From Tretioscincus oriximinensis (Eukaryota; Chordata; Lepidosauria; Squamata; Gymnophthalmidae), in assembly GCA_022410635.1 (NCBI GenBank), contig JAJVDF010000236.1, positions 1 through 64,000 on the forward strand: 64,000 nucleotides of DNA, written 5' to 3'. Position 1 is the first letter of the stretch. Each line of letters begins with the position of its first letter. The position numbers and the translations under genes are program-made. Below are positions 10,701-21,427 of this stretch, one piece after another. The notes beneath the pieces were generated by a model. It ran no database searches. It was not told the origin of the DNA and saw only the letters and a program-made list of their open reading frames with translations.

Positions 10701-13523
10701 TTTCAATATTATAAAAGCTTCACGTTTCTTCTTCTTCTTCTTCTTCTCCTCCTCCTCCTCCTCCTCCTCCTCTTCCCCTCCTCCTCTTCTTCCTCTAGCA
10801 CAGAGAATGAGATTGAATTCTCTAAGAGGCCTCCAGCTGCCTCCACCCCCTGAACCAGTCTCCTTCAGAACTCAGATTTCCCCAGGCTCCAGTTTGAGGA
10901 TAGAAGGGCAGGGCTGCTTCCCCAGGGGTCCGCTGGCTACTGGGTCATTTGCCTGCTTCTTCTAGCTGCTCACTTGTCCTTCTCCCTCCTCAAGTTCCAG
11001 TGGCAAGTGGAGGAGGTCAGGCCTGCTCAGAGCAGCAAAGAGCACCGGAAGAGCTGGCAGGTCACAGCCACAAGGCAGGTGCCAGGTTTGCCAGAGGAGG
11101 GAGCGACAGAGCACTTCGATGCCATCTTGGTCTGCACAGGGTGAGTTTGGTTGCAGCATTCAGGTTGATGGGGAAAATGAAGGTATGAGCTACAGAATGA
11201 AGCTGGTGTGGGGTGGGCGTAGCCCAAGGTAGAACAGCACCTGAGAGCCATGGCTTAGCAGCCCTGCATGTGGAAGAGCCCTGGGTTGATCACAATGCGC
11301 ACCTGAGGAAGCAGAGCACGTTGACCACTATGATGGCAACAGGACAGGAAGGCTGCTGTGTGAGAAAGGAAGAGGAAAGGGGTTGGGGAGCGTGTCCTCT
11401 TCAAGGGCCTCAGGGGACAAGGGTGGCATGCCCAGAAACGCTTCACGCTCTCGCCCAGGGCAGAGGTGAGGAACCAACAGGCCCCTAAGACGCGAGTCGC
11501 CATCTCTTGGGAGGTTGTGGCAAAAGCCCTGGGTGTGGCTTGGCTCCCTCTGCCCGTCGTTTATCCACCTGTTTGCATTTGTACCTTGTCCAGTGACGCC
11601 CAGGAGATGCTTTTCCCCAGCCAAAGGTGCAGAGCAAGCGCCACGTCCCTTTGGGCTCCAGGGGATTTACCTTCTCCCTGGCTCAGTCCTGAGTGGCAAG
11701 CGCAAGTCCCTTCACAAGGCTGGGGATGGCAGGCAGGCAGGTGTTGTGCTACTTCTGGGGAAAGGCAGGATATAGTGCCATATAAATAAATGAAGAGGAA
11801 AGGGTCAAGGAGCTGCAGGGAAGCAGGCCTGCAGGCTGGGGTGGGAACCTGCCAGTCTGGGCCTCACTCCTGTGTCTTCTTTTCCAGCCATTATGCTGAA
11901 CCGCTCATCCCAGCCATCCCTGGTCTGGATAGTTTCCAAGGTAGAGTGTGGAAGGAGGTCAAGGGGCTTCTGGGGCTGCTCTCAAGGGCTTTACAGGGCG
12001 AAGGTTCTGGAATAATAGAGCTGGAAGGACCTCGGGTCCAACCCCCCATCCCTTCTTGTACTTTGCACAGGTGCAGAGCCAGATAGTTATGGTCACCAGC
12101 AATTCTAGGGGACTTGGCACCCTCTGGCATTGTTGTCTGGCCTTTGGCTGTGTGGACCTTGACTTTTTATGCTGTCACAGTGTAGGGGAGACTCATGTGA
12201 CAGTGCAAATGGCCAGCATATTTTCTCTCAAAGTCCAAACACAGACCTTTTGTTGACCAGAATTTGGGCCTCCACTTGAACTCCTGCGAGCAATTTAGAA
12301 AGGCCCTTGCTGGCCCCCAGAAGCCTAGGGCCTCCATGCCTCCCTCCTGCCCTTTTGCTAAGTTACAGATGAGAAGATTTCAGGCCCCACTTTGTCCTGG
12401 GAATCGCTTCGTCAACCCTGACCTTACCATGGTTCTATTTGTTCTTGCTGCCTGTCTTGGATTCCAAGTGGGTTATGCCCCTGAAGGGCCACAGTCCAGG
12501 ATGATGTGTTCCAAGCTCCTGGGGCTCCTGTGGGAGGAAGGGGCCTCCAGGTGCCATTGCAGCTTAGGGGTTTGGGCAGCCGGGGAGCATTGCACCTCCT
12601 TCTGTCCGCAGAGCCACTTAGCGAGCCCGTGAGAAGGGAAAGGAGGGCTGGCTGAGCAGGGAGGGATCAGAGCCTTCCACCCCCAGGGAGCGAAGGGCAT
12701 GTAGTGGAAATAGCTGGGGAAAGCAGGAGCCGCCACCTACCCCTCCTGTCCCCCTGCAGGCCGCCTTCTGCACAGCCATGCCTACCGCTGTCCTGAGCCC
12801 TTTTCCGGCCTGTCGGTGGTCCTGGTGGGCGCTGGTCCTTCCGGGGTCGACCTGGCCTTGCAACTGTTCCCGGTGGCTGCTCGCGTGGCCCTTAGTCATC
12901 GTGGCCCACCAGTCAACGGGCTGCCCGAAGGAGTGGTGCAGGCGCCTCCCATTGTGAAGGTCTCGCAGCATGCAGCCCTGCTCCAGGATGGCTCCATACT
13001 GCCTGCCGATGCCTTGATCCTCTGCACTGGATATCGCTATCACTTCCCCTTCCTGGACTTGGCCCTGCTGGGCTTGCAGGAGACGGACTATGGGGTGGGT
13101 CCCCTGTACCGCTACCTCCTGCCACCGCGGCACCCTTCATTGTTCCTGATCGGCATCTGCCAGCAAATTTGTCCCTTCCCGCATTTTCACTGCCAGGTGC
13201 TTTATGCCCTCGCCGTGCTGGATGGGCGCTGCCAGCTTCCTCCTCCAGCTGAGATGGAGGCCAGTGCTCAGGAGCAGCTGGACCGTTACCTGGAGGGAGG
13301 AGAGCCAGCCCGGCACTTCCTGAAGCTCCGAGCCCGCCAGTGGGACTATGCAAAGGAGCTGGCCAGCCTTGCGGGCTTTACACCCCTCCAGCCATCAATC
13401 CAGCAGATCTATGAAGCTGTGCGTGCCAGCCGGGCACAGGACGTCGGTGCATACCGGAACCAGAACTACCAGCTGTGGGGTCCAAATGCCTGGGAAGCAG
13501 CTTGTGATTCCAGGAGGACATGA
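7737..13523 (+). CDS. Flavin-containing monooxygenase-like protein (437 aa, 5 coding exons)
   Basis: Coding exons are 7737-7948, 8308-8446, 10995-11140, 11888-11940 and 12760-13523. All have GT-AG borders, phases add up, and the total is 437 codons plus stop. The protein should be an FAD- and NADPH-dependent oxygenase of soft nucleophiles (N or S). Visible motifs are the FAD-binding GAGAAG at residues 12-17, the FMO signature FxGxxxHxxxY at 182-192 (split by the exon 4/5 junction), the NADPH-binding GAGPSG at 206-211, and a CTGY box at 271-274 equivalent to the FATGY motif. It is about 100 residues shorter than mammalian FMO1-5 and lacks their hydrophobic C-terminus. It looks closer to the compact FMO GS-OX/senecionine N-oxygenase-like group annotated in fish and reptiles. 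The ATG at 7737 was chosen because GAGAAG then sits at the usual distance from the N-terminus. Function is inferred from the family; the substrate is unknown. Confidence 0.9.
8640..9100 (+). mobile_element. CR1 fragment (middle of ORF2) in FMO intron 2
   Basis: The segment encoding ESLNEFFVSVFTEEN matches the region between the endonuclease and RT domains of CR1 ORF2. Frameshifts and stops break it. The next 250 bases (9101-9360) are not recognisable. Confidence 0.7.
9600..10145 (+). mobile_element. CR1 LINE 3' end in FMO intron 2
   Basis: The sequence matches the 3' part of the 3223-4252 copy from the RLQRLGLF region to the TTCTTATG-type tail. The rest of the intron (10146-10720) shows no coding or repeat signal beyond AT-rich DNA. 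Confidence 0.9.
10728..10797 (+). repeat. TTC/TCC microsatellite
   Basis: A simple repeat of TTC units passing into TCC units in FMO intron 2, about 200 bases before exon 3. It forms a long pyrimidine tract. Confidence 0.95.
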
Positions 13524-13564
13524 GCCAATGGTTGCCGTACAGACGATTCAGTTGTAGCACAGAG

Positions 13565-15070
13565 ATCTTGGATCATAGAACCACAGAGTTGGAAGGGGCC
13601 TCCAGGGTCATGGTCCAACCCCCAGCTCAGTGCAGGAATCACTAAACCATCCCAGACAGGTGGCTGCCCAGCCTCTGCTTGAAGGCTTCCAGCGAAGAAG
13701 AACTCACCACCTGTGGCCATCTAGTCCACCAGTTGATCACCCTTATTGTCAGAAAGTTTTTTCTGATCACTAATGCACATCTACTCCACAGCAGTTTCAT
13801 CCAGTTGCTTCTAGTCTTCCTATGTGTCGATGGGAACGGGGCTGATCTCCCTGCAGCCCTTCAGGGATTTGTAAGCAGCTATCAGGTCTCCTCCCAGTCT
13901 TCTCTTTTGCATCCTTATAACTCTCTTTTGAACCTACTCCAGTTTATCTATGTCCCTTTTAACTTGATTTCAGAGAAATAGCCGTGTTAGTCCAGTAGGA
14001 AGTTCAGCAAAGGGGCTAATAGTGCTTAGAGACAAACAAGAGGTAAGTGGGTGGCATCAGCTTCCATAGACACATCTACTGAAGACACGTCTACACGGCA
14101 CCTGAAGAAGTCGACGTGTATATGGAAGCTTATGCCACCCACTTTTCTCCTGCTGGCCCCTTTGCTGGGCCAGAATTGAACACAGTATTCTAGTGTGGCC
14201 TGACCAAAGTACTGTAAAGAGGAATAATTACTTCATATAATGGAGATTCTCTGCTTCTCTTAACCCCAGGATTGTGTTTGCTTTTTTTGCAGCTGCTTCA
14301 CCCTAACTCACATTTAGATCTACCTTTTTACCTGTGCTCAGAAATATTCCTCCCATTCTATGTGCTTTTTTCTTGCCCAAATGTAAGACCTGCAGTTCTC
14401 CCTATTAAATATCATTCTGTTATTTTCCATCCATTGTTCCAGCTTGTCTAGATCTTTTTGAAACCTCTTGATAAGTTTTCCTTCAATTTTCTCATGTTGG
14501 TCATTTATAATTATGTTAAAAACAGCACTCAGTCCAGGACAGACCCTTGTGGTCCCCCACGTGAAACATTCCTCCAGTTGGATATGCAGCTGTTTGTTTC
14601 CACCCTTTGGGACCGATCACAAAGCCAGTTTTAAACCCATCTAACTGTTGTTTTGTCAATCCCGTTCTTGACCATTGTTCTCAATAAAGATGGAATGAGA
14701 TACTTTGTAAAAACAATTTACTGAAGTCAAGATGCATCACGTCTACTGCATTTACCTGATCAACCCATTCAGTGATTCTATCATAAAAAGAAATTAGATC
14801 AGTCTGGCATGACTTGTTTGTTACAAATCCATGTTGGCTCTGGTCAATTAGTGCATTCCTATCCAAGTGCTGGCATACCTGCTGCTTTATAACTTGTTCA
14901 AAGAGCTTTCCTGGTATTGAAGACAGACTCACAAACCTGCAGTTTCCTGGTTCCATCTTTTTCCCCTTTTTGAAGATAGGGACAACACTTGCCCTTCTCC
15001 ATTCTACTGGGACTTCTCCTGTTGTCCACGAGTTTCCAATGATCACGGCAAGATATAGGGTGGGGCAAGC
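13565..15070 (-). mobile_element. CR1 LINE (second subfamily), interrupted by a fold-back element
   Basis: The plus strand starts with the reverse-complemented 3' end of a CR1 subfamily different from the 3223-4252 type (AGAGTTGGAAGGGGCCTCCA block). Further right the minus strand encodes RT pieces (WRRASVVPIFKKG; DQSQHGFVTNKSC; DVMHLDFSKLF). It begins about 40 bases after the FMO stop codon, so the FMO 3' UTR probably ends inside or beyond this repeat. Confidence 0.88.
13978..14170. repeat. Fold-back (MITE-like) element inserted in CR1
   Basis: The outer arms pair as CAGCAAAGGGGC near 14006 with its inverse near 14155. Inner arms pair as AAGTGGGTGGCATCAGCTTCC near 14044 with its inverse ending near 14142. 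The left end carries TAGCCGTGTTAGTC, which also ends related copies near 28330 and 56175. It is an interspersed inverted-repeat family without coding capacity. Confidence 0.6.
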
Positions 15071-15392
15071 AGGTGTTTAGGAGCTTGGGAGGCATTTGAG
15101 CTGCTGTGTACTGCTGCTGCTGCCGGCTTCATGAAGCTGCTAGGCATGGAAGCTGTTATAATAAGCATTGTCAAAAATCATCGTCAAAAGGCAGGCTGAA
15201 GTGCGAACCATAAAAGGGGACAAAAATTCTGCCAGGAAGTAGCAGTTTATTGCTGTTTGTTTAAGTTGATGTCTGGGGTGGCTTGGGAGAGAGAAGAAGC
15301 AGCGAGGGGCTTCTAGGATGAAGCTGCTGGAATCTCAGTCTCCCTTCATTCACGCTTGGACTGCTGCCAGAAAGTCAGCTTGCAGTTTTTCA
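15071..15392. other. Unassigned sequence left of the ERV
   Basis: I see no gene and no repeat I recognise beyond a short TGC run near 15110. Its right end is the integration boundary of the ERV. Confidence 0.5.
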
Positions 15393-16132
15393 TGATAATG
15401 GGTATTCGCTTTCCACGTTATTCGACGCCTAATGGAGATCAAAGGCAGCTTGGTTCGCAGTAGGTAGACACGTGTAACAGGAATCACACGGGCAACACAA
15501 CTTGGATCAAGAAGCAATTTCAGGAAGTCCACAGGTCATGGAGTCCTCTAGAATGCCCTCGTGTTCAATCTTTTATTGACCCAAAATCAGAAGGCTTGTA
15601 TCATGATTATGACGTCAAGAAAGGGGTGGGTAGATCCCACGTGGGTCAGGTGTGACACCTGTGTGACGTGTTTCTCTTCTCCCCAAGGAGGTGCAGCCTG
15701 GTCAGGAAACTCCAAATATGCTATAAGGTTTGTAAACAGGATGGACCCTCGGTTGCCACTAATTGCTTATGCATTCTCTTAATTACTGGAACCCAGTGAC
15801 TCACCCTAGGAGAAGTGGTTTTAACAATCTTAAATGGTTTACCTCCAGGCCACTATCAGGCTGATGAGTGCATAGCCTGGCCAAACAAAAATTGTGCCTT
15901 TGCCTTAATGGGTGCCAATTTAATCTATTCAGTCTGGCAAGGCTTCATGAATGAGATATGCCTTTAGGGCAGGAAGAGAGGATTTGGCCTCTCCTGTTCA
16001 CTCCTGGGCTGGGTTGACCAGAGATTTTTGCAAAATTTCCATACAGGCCTGATTTGGCTCACAGGGGTCAATCCAAGTACATTTTAATATTATATATTGC
16101 CAATTAATATATGCTATATTACTGATCCCACA
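15393..16132 (-). repeat. 3' LTR of the ERV
   Basis: 740 bp, aligned by eye to 20700-21427 at roughly 96-97% identity. It contains a short block (near 15630-15650) missing from the other LTR. On the minus strand it starts TGTGGGATCAG and ends TTATCA. The polyadenylation signal is in GGTCAATAAAAG (near 15570-15582). Confidence 0.92.
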
Positions 16133-16148
16133 ATTCCCCCTTTTTAAT
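16133..16148 (-). promoter_or_regulatory. Polypurine tract of the ERV
   Basis: On the minus strand an A/G run (AAAAAGGGGGAA) lies directly against the 3' LTR start. This is where plus-strand DNA synthesis is primed in retroviruses. Its intactness helps fix the orientation and LTR edge. Confidence 0.8.
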
Positions 16149-16411
16149 TTTTTGAAATGCGAGAAAGATCTCTTAATTCCAAGACCAGATCATCCCTATC
16201 TATGCTACTGAATTTTGGACAGCAGGCTGACCTCAACTTGAAAAGAAAGGGAAGACACTGTACACAGAGACACAACAACAAAGAAATGGCAATAATCAAC
16301 ACAACAATTTTTACAATCAACTTCAACCATTGAAAATTTGGCAACCAATCTCCACAATGAATCCCAGAACCCCTTCAAAACAGAGGTTTGAACAGAGATA
16401 TCATCAGACAA
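16144..16411 (-). pseudogene. ERV env remnant, transmembrane segment and cytoplasmic tail
   Basis: On the minus strand a 66-codon frame ending near 16144 contains a long hydrophobic run (starting LKLIVKIVVLIIAIS), then a Cys-rich patch and a charged tail. This is the arrangement expected at the C-terminus of a retroviral envelope protein just before the 3' LTR. A second frame overlaps it upstream (to 16411) and contains aromatic residues typical of the membrane-proximal region, so the two are probably separated by a frameshift. No surface subunit is recognisable. Assignment is by position and hydrophobicity, not by sequence match. Confidence 0.5.
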
Positions 16412-18860
16412 CCTATTTTCAGTATCAATATCCTTATCAATTTTTCCCCATTATCTTCCACATCAAAACAGTACATTTAAGCAATAAAACAATACAAAAA
16501 TACAACTTATCACTATAAAGCATATCAAGGTTACAGCAAATAAACAATAAATAGAGTATAGTAAAAATTACTTATAAAAACAATACCATAGGAAAATACA
16601 GTTTACAATAAAAAAGGTACTTAAAATGAATACAGAAAAATAAACCAATGCAGTAATATAGATTCCCTCACATTACAGTACTAAACAGATAATAAAACAA
16701 TAATTACATGGATTTTCTCAAGCAAAGTATGTCAGGAAGAAGCAGGCTTGAATGGAGAGGGGCCCAGGAACCACAGGAAAACGTCAAGCAGCAAAAAGGC
16801 TCCATGTGGACTTTTTTCTCGTACAAAGTTCTTTTAAAGGCAGAGTTCCGTGAATAGGAAAAAGACGCGAAAGGCACCAAATGGTGTCGGATCAGAGTAG
16901 GCAAGAAGCAAAATGGAGGAAATCAGCAATCAAGGTCTGGATCTTCTGGGATCGTAGGGTCAGGAGCAGGAATGGCGTCTCCTGGGGGTTTTTGCTCAGA
17001 TCCAAGATAGGCTCTCACGAACTTTGCTGGCACCCTCTGTTTGGATCCTTTAAGTTTAACTTCTTGGCTGTTGCGTTTCCCCACGTGGCTGGCAGAAAAT
17101 CATCCCACTTTGCCCATATACTGCCAGATGAGGAATCTTAAAGATCAGCCAAGTTTGCTAATAAAACAAAAACTTAGAAAAGAGATTACACAGGAATGTA
17201 AAGTATAAAGCAAATTGCCAATGTGGAAACCACTCACTGGAAGAGAAAACTTCTAAACACTAGCCAATTGACTTTTCAATATTACCAATATTAATAATAC
17301 AAGCTAATTTAAACTAAGTATTTTAAGCTAAATGAAAAACAATAAAGGCACAGTAATATCCATACAAGGTAACTAAATACAATAAAGGCAAAACATACTA
17401 GAATAGGTGTGTGTATAAGAAAAGCTAGACAGCAGGAAAATTAAGCATGGAAACCAAATTTAGCAGAGCATATAAAAGTAAGCAAGACTGCACTTAGGAA
17501 CACATAGGCACTAGAAATATTAAAGTTTTAAAAAATCAGGCTAGAAATGGAGAATTGCCTTCTTCTAGAATCTTTGCCAAAAGGCAGAAGTATTAGAGCT
17601 GTAGAAAATAGAAACGTAAGCAGGAATGAAACTTGGAAACCAAAATAAACACTAAAGCTGCTAAACTTTCATTAACCAGCTAGAAATGGTTACACAGCAA
17701 ACTAAGTTACATATAAAATCGGAAATAGAAAAGCAGGCAGGAATTAAACCAAGAAGCCAAATAAACAGATAAAGAAAGATAAAGGATCAGGTTCACTTAT
17801 GAGAATGCTTATTACACTAAAGACAAAAGGTAGATTGAGACCAGGTATTTATGCTGCTTGCTTCTCCAAGGCTGATACCTGTAGTAAATAAATTGAACTA
17901 CAAAAGGTAGAAAAATGAGTAAAATTAGCTTTTTTAGCCACTGTTGTCTGGAAACACCAAGAAAAGGCTCTTCAGAATGAATAGACACACTAGAAGGTGT
18001 GTGTAGAGGAACTGGATAGCAGGCAGGCTAAAACCTGTTTTTCCATTGAAACCAATGAAGATAAAGGAGCGTATAAAAGCAAGCAGAAATTAAATTTAAT
18101 CACCAAATAAGCACTAAAAACTACTAAAACATCAATTAGCAGCCTAGGAAGGGAGATTGCCTTCTCCCATTGCTTTTGCCAACAGGCAGAACTATTTTAG
18201 AGCTGCAAAGAGTAGAAGAAGAAATAAAGACAGCTTTTTTGGCTACTGTTGTATGGAAAAAGCCATTTAGGGCTTTTTTCCTTTTACTAAATGCCAATAG
18301 CGGATAGAATTACACAAGCCTTAAATAGAAAAAGATTGAAGTAGCAGCCTTTTGGGAGAAAAGGAAGGGAAAAAAAGGCACTCAGCATGTAGCAATCTAT
18401 TTCTGAATAGTAATTCGGCTTGACTGAGCTCATGCTGGTGACAGAACATATAGGAAGAAGGAGGGAACCCCCCTTTTCCTAAGATGGAGGTTCAAGGCCG
18501 ACAAGAAGAAGGAACAGAAGATGGCCACGACTTTGAAACAAAGGAATTTTAACACGTGGCTTTAGTCCCCAATTTAATTTTCCTAGCCTTTTAGAAGAGG
18601 GGAACAGAGAAGTCAGGCAATATACACAGAAAATACATACACACACACAGATTAAAATGCATTTAAACCAGAATAAGTTGCAGGCTCAATTTTTAATGTT
18701 TGTCTTTGCAGAACAAAACTGGGGCAATTTTAAGGCCACAGCAATGAAGAGAATTTTATATGCAAAGGTTCCTGCTTACAACTAAATTTGCTTAACTTTA
18801 AGGAAAAAAATAACAAAGAAGAACAACAGATGTGGAGAACGCATGTAGACATATATATGG
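16412..18860 (-). other. ERV internal region without coding capacity, with nested tandem repeats
   Basis: About 2.4 kb of DNA that is A-rich on the plus strand and carries stops in every frame. Related blocks recur: the segment around 17401-17620 resembles 17992-18225 (shared AGGTGTGTGTA, GAGATTGCCTTCT and TTAGAGCTG words), a spacing of about 590 bases. A CTTTTTTAGCCACTGTTGT word near 17929 recurs near 18232. Pol would be expected here, but I find no YxDD box or integrase zinc finger. The coding genes were probably deleted or replaced. Confidence 0.6.
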
Positions 18861-18868
18861 CGGACACA

Positions 18869-19538
18869 TTAGCCTGGTTCAACTTCTTGAGGAAAAGAAT
18901 TTTCCTTATTCCCCAGGCAGGCTAAATTTAACAAAGGTGGCATGGTCCTTTGAAGACAACTGGATGCCATGTGGTCTGGCTCATTACAGACATAACATCT
19001 CACTTCTCCTGGGTCAAATCCTTTCCTTCCAGCCCCATTTAGTCTAGTCTTACATTCTTTCCATCTATGGCCAGGTCTAAAGCAAGATACCCTTATCAAA
19101 GAAATCCTGATTCCTTGCTGCATATGAGTTAATATCTCAGCAAGCAAGGACATATGATTTGACTCTATAATTTTAATGCAAGCATCTCCTATATACGTTT
19201 TTACAAAGGAGGAAGGCCTGGTTGGCATTTCCCTATCAGGTATGCATCTCAAAGCCTTGAATGCAACCTGACTTATCTTGGGAAAAACCTCTTTGGGGGT
19301 ATTTGGCTGGCAATTTACAGTGGCATGCCTACCCTCCCCATCTCTGGTGGTATTTTCTACATCTAGGGATGCTAAGGGTCCCTCAAGGGCCCGATCTAAG
19401 ATGTTCTCCCCCTGTTGTGCAGAGTCAATTACCTCTGGTGCTACTGCCCTTTTAATAGAGTCAGTGTTCTCTTCACTTTTGACAGCCAGAACATCCATTC
19501 TGCCTGGCTGAGCTACTTACGCATCTTTGACAGCTAAC
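18869..19538 (-). pseudogene. ERV gag remnant, nucleocapsid end
   Basis: A 209-codon frame on the minus strand (19498-18869) ends with two retroviral zinc-knuckle-like boxes. The second is intact (CYVCNEPDHMASSC, pattern CX2CX4HX4C). The first is shortened (CFRPGHRWKEC, lacking one Cys of the first pair). A tandem of knuckles is the mark of the nucleocapsid domain at the C-terminal end of Gag. Part of capsid upstream cannot be recognised, and the CR1 insertion separates this piece from the N-terminal gag piece. Confidence 0.8.
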
Positions 19539-20017
19539 ATAAGAACATAAGAACATAAGAAGAGCCATACTGGATCAGGCCACAGCCCATCGAGTCCAGC
19601 ATTCTGTGTCACACAGAGGCCCACCAGATGCACCTGGGCAGTCCGAACAGAGGAAAGCAAAATATGCTGCTCCTGTTTGTGACTCCCTGCAAATNGTATT
19701 TCAAGAGTCCTGCCTGTTGCTCCATCCCGGAGGCTACATCCAGACAACTATCTTAGTATCCATTTATACCCTTAGTGTCCATAAACCTGTCTAGTCCTGT
19801 CTTGAAACTATCCAAGCTGTTAGCTACCACTACCTCTTCAGGAAGTAAATTCCACAGGCCGATGACCCTCTGGGTGAAAAAATACTTTCCTTTGTCTGTT
19901 CTCACTTTTCTACCCAACAGTTTTAAGGAGGGCCCTCTGGTCCTTGTGTTGTGTGATAGAGAAAACATTTTTTCTCTATTCACCCTGTCGATCCCATGCA
20001 TGATTTTGTACACTATC
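19539..20017 (-). mobile_element. CR1 LINE 3' end inserted in ERV gag
   Basis: A reverse-complement CR1 tail, 3' UTR and ORF2 C-terminus, very similar to 52570-53050. It interrupts gag and is therefore younger than the ERV integration. It contains one N (19695). Confidence 0.93.
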
Positions 20018-20538
20018 AGCTGTTCAAATGGCGCAGCAGTAGCACAAGCAGCGAAGGGCTTTAAAACTTTGCGGGAGTTACCTACCTCCACCGGGGCACC
20101 TATAGGGGGCCCAGATCCCACTTTCAGAATGCAGTCCATCGCGTCCGACCCATTTACTGGGACTTTTCTACCCGGGAAGTCTCCGTCACCTGAGGGGTTC
20201 CGCCGGGCTTCCCGCTTTAGAATAGCCCTTTGGAACAGTTGCCAGGTAACCCAGAGGCTAACCTTGGCTTTGGACCTGTTTAGCAGGTCCAATCCCACCC
20301 TTTACCAGTCTTTTGCTATACTAAACAATCCTTCCGGATTGTTACAGAGCTCCTTTTGCTTTACCACTTCAAGGAACCACGGAGACACAGCAAAGACTTC
20401 GCNGAAAACCTTTCTTATTTTTTTCCCACCGACTGAAACGCTCGGATCAATTTCCTTAAGAAATTGTATCCCTACTCTGATCACCAGGGACTCCATATCT
20501 CTCCCGATGTTTACACCTTTAGACTTAACCCCACCCAT
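20018..20538 (-). pseudogene. ERV gag remnant, myristoylated matrix end
   Basis: The minus-strand ATG at 20538 starts with MGGVKSKG. This gives a glycine at position 2 and a following basic residue, as in N-myristoylated retroviral matrix proteins. The frame runs to an in-frame TAA at 20302-20304 and then continues open in the same frame to the CR1 insertion. One N lies at 20403. The start lies about 140 bases downstream of the primer-binding site, a normal leader length. The reading frame is dead. Confidence 0.75.
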
Positions 20539-20680
20539 AGTATACGTTTCACGTCTATATCTTACCAGCAAATATAGAATTGCGATCGCTGACTCCTAAC
20601 AGGACGTCACGTATACAAGTACTACAGAGGAACGCACCCTGTCTGATAAACACCTACTGGCGAACACGTGTCTGATCAGG

Positions 20681-20699
20681 ATCACGTCGGGGAGCACCA
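20681..20699 (-). promoter_or_regulatory. Primer-binding site, tRNA-Trp-like
   Basis: Immediately next to the 5' LTR the minus strand reads TGGTGCTCCCCGACGTGAT. This matches the complement of the 3' end of vertebrate tRNA-Trp (known: TGGTGACCCCGACGTGAT) except around the sixth and seventh bases, where one base is substituted and one added. Other tRNAs I compared from memory fit worse. Avian alpharetroviruses are known to use tRNA-Trp. Confidence 0.6.
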
Positions 20700-21427
20700 C
20701 AATAACGGGTATTCGCTTTCCACGTTATTCGATGCCTAACAGAGATCAAAGGCAGCTTGGTCCGCAGTAGGTAGACACGTGTAACAGGAATCACACGGGC
20801 AACACAACTTGGATCAAGAAGCAATTTCAGAAGGTCCACGGGTCATGGAGTCCTCTAGAATGCCCTCGTGTTCAATCTTTTATTGACCCAAAATCAGAAG
20901 GCGTGTATCAAGATTATGATGTCAAGAATGTGGGTCAGGTGTGACACCTGTGTGACGTCTTTCTCTCCTCCCCAAGGAGGTGCAGCCTGGTCAGGAAGCT
21001 CCAAATATGGTATAAGGTTGGTAAACAGGATGGACCCTCGAATGCCACTAATTGCTTATGCATTATCTTAATTACTGGAACCCAGTGATTCACCCTAGGA
21101 GAAGTGGTTTTAACAATCTTAAATGGTTTACCTCCAGGCCACTATCAGGCTGATGAGTGCATAGCCTGGCCAAACAAAAATTGTGCCTTTGCCTTAATGG
21201 GTGCCAATTTAATCTATTCAGTCTGGCAAGGCTTCATGAATGAGATATGCCTTTAGGGCAGGAAGAGAGGATTTGGCCTCTCCTGTTCACTCCTGGGCTG
21301 GGTTGACCAGAGATTTTTGCAAAATTTCCATACAGGCCTGCTTTGGCTCACGGGGGTCAATCCAAGTACATTTTAATATTAAGTTATATATTGCCAATTA
21401 ATATATTCTATATTACTGATCCCCACA
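20700..21427 (-). repeat. 5' LTR of the ERV
   Basis: 728 bp; partner of 15393-16132. It starts TGTGGGGATCAG on the minus strand. The inner end reads TTATTG instead of the TTATCA of the 3' LTR, so the terminal CA has mutated. The AATAAA signal is conserved (near 20877-20884). Confidence 0.92.

Larger units (their letters stand above)
15393..21427 (-). mobile_element. Endogenous retrovirus, LTR-gag-(deleted or degenerate)-env-LTR
   Basis: A 6-kb provirus on the minus strand. Both LTRs start TGTGGG and share the same layout. The 5' LTR is at right (20700-21427) and the 3' LTR at left (15393-16132). A primer-binding site directly abuts the 5' LTR (20681-20699), and a polypurine tract directly abuts the 3' LTR (about 16133-16148). 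Gag remnants occupy about 20538-18869, and an env transmembrane remnant lies near 16144-16411. I see no reverse transcriptase, integrase or protease motif in between. A CR1 (19539-20017) sits in gag. The provirus is broken by stops, frameshifts, deletions and that insertion, so it cannot encode a virus. A target-site duplication is not clear (only TCA is shared). Genus-level placement is uncertain. Confidence 0.88.
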
